Source: Actinomycetota bacterium
GTDB taxonomy: Bacteria; Actinomycetota; Aquicultoria; Aquicultorales; Aquicultoraceae
Reading direction: 5' to 3'
NCBI GenBank assembly: GCA_030017355.1
Contig: JASEIR010000011.1
Span: forward strand, 1-7,259
DNA length: 7,259 bases
Shown here piece by piece: positions 5,560 through 7,259 of this stretch; positions within the stretch are counted from its first letter, which is position 1, and each line of letters begins with the position of its first letter. The notes beneath the pieces were generated by a model. That model searched no databases. It had not been told where the DNA came from and saw nothing but the letters and a program-made list of their open reading frames with translations. Position numbers and translations under genes: made by a program.

Positions 5560-6195
5560 TTGGCAACTAATCAAGAATATATTGTAGCTATAACAGGAGC
5601 TAGCGGATCTATCTACGGCAAGCGGCTTTTACAAGAGCTTCTTAAGAGAGGTTTTGATATCTCACTGCTTATCTCTGAGCCTGGCAAGCTTGTAATGTCA
5701 CACGAGCTGGGATTTACTTTTGATGAGAAAGAAGCAGGCAACGAGATTACTAAGTGGCTTGCGGTTCCAGATGCTAAAGTCAGACTAAAATATTATAGCG
5801 ATAAGGATTTAACGGCGCCAATTTGTAGCGGTTCCCATGTTACAGCTGGGATGGTTATCATACCGTGCAGTATGGCTACACTTGGAGCGATTGCCAATGG
5901 TCTTTCATCAAGTCTGATTGAACGAGCAGCAGATGTTGTTTTAAAGCAGTCCAGGCAACTTGTCCTTGTACCAAGGGAAACTCCATTAAGTCGTATCCAT
6001 CTTAAAAATCTTCTTTATGCTGAGGAGGCAGGTGCTAAAATCGTGCCAGCAATGCCAGCATTTTATAGTAATCCAAAAACAATTGATGATATGGTAGATT
6101 TTGTAGTGGGAAAGGTTCTTGATCTGCTGGGAATTAGACATGATTTGTTTAAAAGGTGGGAGGGGGATAGTAGGGCCCTTGTTCCTGAAATATAA
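5560..6195 (+). CDS. ubiX: UbiX flavin prenyltransferase (MqnM role)
   Basis: Encodes 211 residues of UbiX, which joins dimethylallyl phosphate to reduced FMN to make prenyl-FMN, the cofactor of the UbiD-family enzyme two genes upstream. Motifs in order: ITGASGS (11-17, Ser15), IIPCSMATLGAIANG (100-114), ERAADVVLKQ (121-130, Arg122 and Lys129), LVPRETPLS (136-144, Glu140) and PAMPAFY (163-169, Tyr169). These match the substrate-binding residues I recall from Pseudomonas UbiX; the last basic residue is Lys185 rather than Arg. The start is taken as TTG 5560, one base after the previous stop. A longer reading from ATG 5503 would add residues encoded within the membrane protein and unlike UbiX. 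The ribosome site, AAGGGG (5544-5549), is ten bases upstream. A short charged tail (193-211) goes slightly beyond the core. Confidence 0.92.
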   Translation: MATNQEYIVAITGASGSIYGKRLLQELLKRGFDISLLISEPGKLVMSHELGFTFDEKEAGNEITKWLAVPDAKVRLKYYSDKDLTAPICSGSHVTAGMVIIPCSMATLGAIANGLSSSLIERAADVVLKQSRQLVLVPRETPLSRIHLKNLLYAEEAGAKIVPAMPAFYSNPKTIDDMVDFVVGKVLDLLGIRHDLFKRWEGDSRALVPEI

Positions 6196-6199
6196 AACT

Positions 6200-6204
6200 G
6201 GAGG
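6200..6204 (+). promoter_or_regulatory. Shine-Dalgarno of mqnE
   Basis: GGAGG lies seven bases before ATG 6212, in the only real gap (16 bases) between genes of the operon. It fixes the start of a gene whose stop lies beyond the window. Confidence 0.7.
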
Positions 6205-6211
6205 AAAGTAG

Positions 6212-7259
6212 ATGGCAACACAAACTATGGAAGTTACAAAGACTGACTTAAAACGAATTGAAGAAAAAGTATTATCTGGGCAGAGACTTACTCGGGAAGA
6301 CGGAATATTCCTTTACAAAATTAATGACCTCCTATTCCTAGGTGCTCTTGCAAGGTATGTTAAAGAGAAAAAAACAGGCAATTACGCTTACTTTAATGTT
6401 AACCGTCACATAAATCTAACAAACGTTTGCACATCAAGATGTAAATTTTGCGCATTTAGTGCGGATAAGGATGACAGCCATGCGTATACAATGACGCTTG
6501 AAGAAGCTCTAGAGCGCGCGTTGGAAGCGCCAAAAATTGGCGCAACCGAGCTTCACATAGTAAGCGGCATGCATCCTGACCTGCCATATAGTTATTATCG
6601 CGATATTATAAGTGAGTGTAAGAAAGCTCTGCCGGATGTTCATATACAAGCTTTTACAGCAATAGAGATAGATTATTTTTCTCAATTAACAGGGATGAGC
6701 GTGCGCGAAGTCCTCGAAGATCTTAAAGAAGCAGGGCTTGGATCAATGCCAGGCGGTGGCGCGGAGATATTCAGCAATCGTGTTCGTGGCATTACCTGTA
6801 GTAAAAAAGCAAGTGGTGAGCGTTGGCTTGAAATTATGAGAACAGCTCATGAGCTTGGTCTTAGATCTAATGCAACTATGCTATATGGCCATGTTGAAAC
6901 TATAGAAGAACGAATTGATCACCTTTTAAAACTTCGTGAGCTTCAGGACGAAACAGGGGGATTTCAGAGCTTTATACCGCTGCCGTTTCATCCAGACAAC
7001 ACAAAGCTAGCAAGCATCAAAAGGACGACTGCTTTTGATGATATGAGGACGCATGCAATAGCAAGGTTGATGCTTGATAATTTCGACCACATAAAAGCTT
7101 TTTGGATCATGGTTGGGCTGAAGTTAGCGCAGCTTTCTCTTGACTTTGGGGTGGATGACCTTGATGGCACGGTTGTTGAAGAGAAAATAACGCACTCGGC
7201 TGGTGCCCAGACCGAAGAGTTTATAGAGGTAGAAGAGCTTATAAGATTAATTAAAGATG
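6212..7259 (+). CDS. mqnE: Aminodeoxyfutalosine synthase MqnE, 3' end cut by window
   Basis: The open frame encodes 349 residues and runs off the window with no stop. MqnE is a radical SAM enzyme that joins 3-[(1-carboxyvinyl)oxy]benzoate, the product of MqnA, to the adenosyl part of S-adenosylmethionine, forming aminodeoxyfutalosine. The iron-sulfur cluster motif is CTSRCKFC (Cys73, Cys77, Cys80). Strong MqnE signatures follow: AFTAIEIDYF (147-156), PGGGAEIF (180-187), SNATMLYGHVET (219-230), HLLKLRELQDETGGFQSFIPLPFHP (237-261) and DFGVDDLDGTVVEEKITHSAGA (311-332). These and the lead-in GQRLTREDGIFLYK separate it from the related MqnC. Judging by usual length and the last visible residues (LIRLIKD), about 15-30 residues are missing. 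It appears to be transcribed with the late-pathway genes upstream. Confidence 0.95.
   Translation, partial: MATQTMEVTKTDLKRIEEKVLSGQRLTREDGIFLYKINDLLFLGALARYVKEKKTGNYAYFNVNRHINLTNVCTSRCKFCAFSADKDDSHAYTMTLEEALERALEAPKIGATELHIVSGMHPDLPYSYYRDIISECKKALPDVHIQAFTAIEIDYFSQLTGMSVREVLEDLKEAGLGSMPGGGAEIFSNRVRGITCSKKASGERWLEIMRTAHELGLRSNATMLYGHVETIEERIDHLLKLRELQDETGGFQSFIPLPFHPDNTKLASIKRTTAFDDMRTHAIARLMLDNFDHIKAFWIMVGLKLAQLSLDFGVDDLDGTVVEEKITHSAGAQTEEFIEVEELIRLIKD

Noticed and set aside
6988..7170. Minus-strand 60-codon frame under mqnE
   Set aside because: Antisense to a highly conserved part of MqnE and without any independent support.

Overview
The window looks like bacterial chromosome of moderate GC with seven protein genes, all on the + strand. 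They form two tight housekeeping or metabolic clusters. GTG and TTG starts are frequent, neighbouring genes overlap by a few bases, and Shine-Dalgarno signals are clear. Menaquinone appears to be made by the futalosine route. The Nif3 / C4 zinc-ribbon / RNase HI order and the mqn gene set would suit an actinobacterial or clostridial-type anaerobe, but this is an inference from gene content and no rRNA is present to settle it.

Layout. Positions 1-475 hold no credible gene. They are a mosaic of four repeat families: three C-rich/G-rich palindromes, a 135-bp tandem duplication built from 7-bp units around a perfect hairpin, a 23-bp direct repeat in three copies, and a short A/T repeat. Positions 561-2843 are a three-gene overlapping operon: a Nif3/YqfO-type dinuclear metal protein, a coiled-coil C4 zinc-ribbon protein and a type I RNase H. 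Positions 2844-3247 are intergenic but not empty. The minus strand carries a strong-looking promoter with an A/T-rich UP-like element, followed by about 170 nt that fold into a closed multi-hairpin RNA with a U-rich 3' end. The plus strand carries a good sigma-70-type promoter for the next operon. Positions 3248-7259 are a menaquinone operon: a UbiD-family decarboxylase (MqnL type), a UbiA-family prenyltransferase (MqnP type), UbiX flavin prenyltransferase and aminodeoxyfutalosine synthase MqnE. MqnE is cut by the window end about 15-30 residues short of its usual length.

How the genes work together. MqnE acts early in the futalosine pathway, joining the chorismate-derived enolpyruvyl benzoate made by MqnA to S-adenosylmethionine. 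MqnP and MqnL act late, prenylating and then decarboxylating the naphthoate. UbiX makes the prenylated FMN that the UbiD-family enzyme needs. The operon therefore joins both ends of the pathway; MqnA, B, C, D and the final methyltransferase are not in view.

The most interesting item is the unrecognised minus-strand RNA at about 2901-3077. Promoter spacing, predicted start site, closing helix, strand-specific G.U pairs and a GNRA tetraloop all agree on its orientation. Its length and end-to-end pairing are 6S-like, but I could not match it to a known family.
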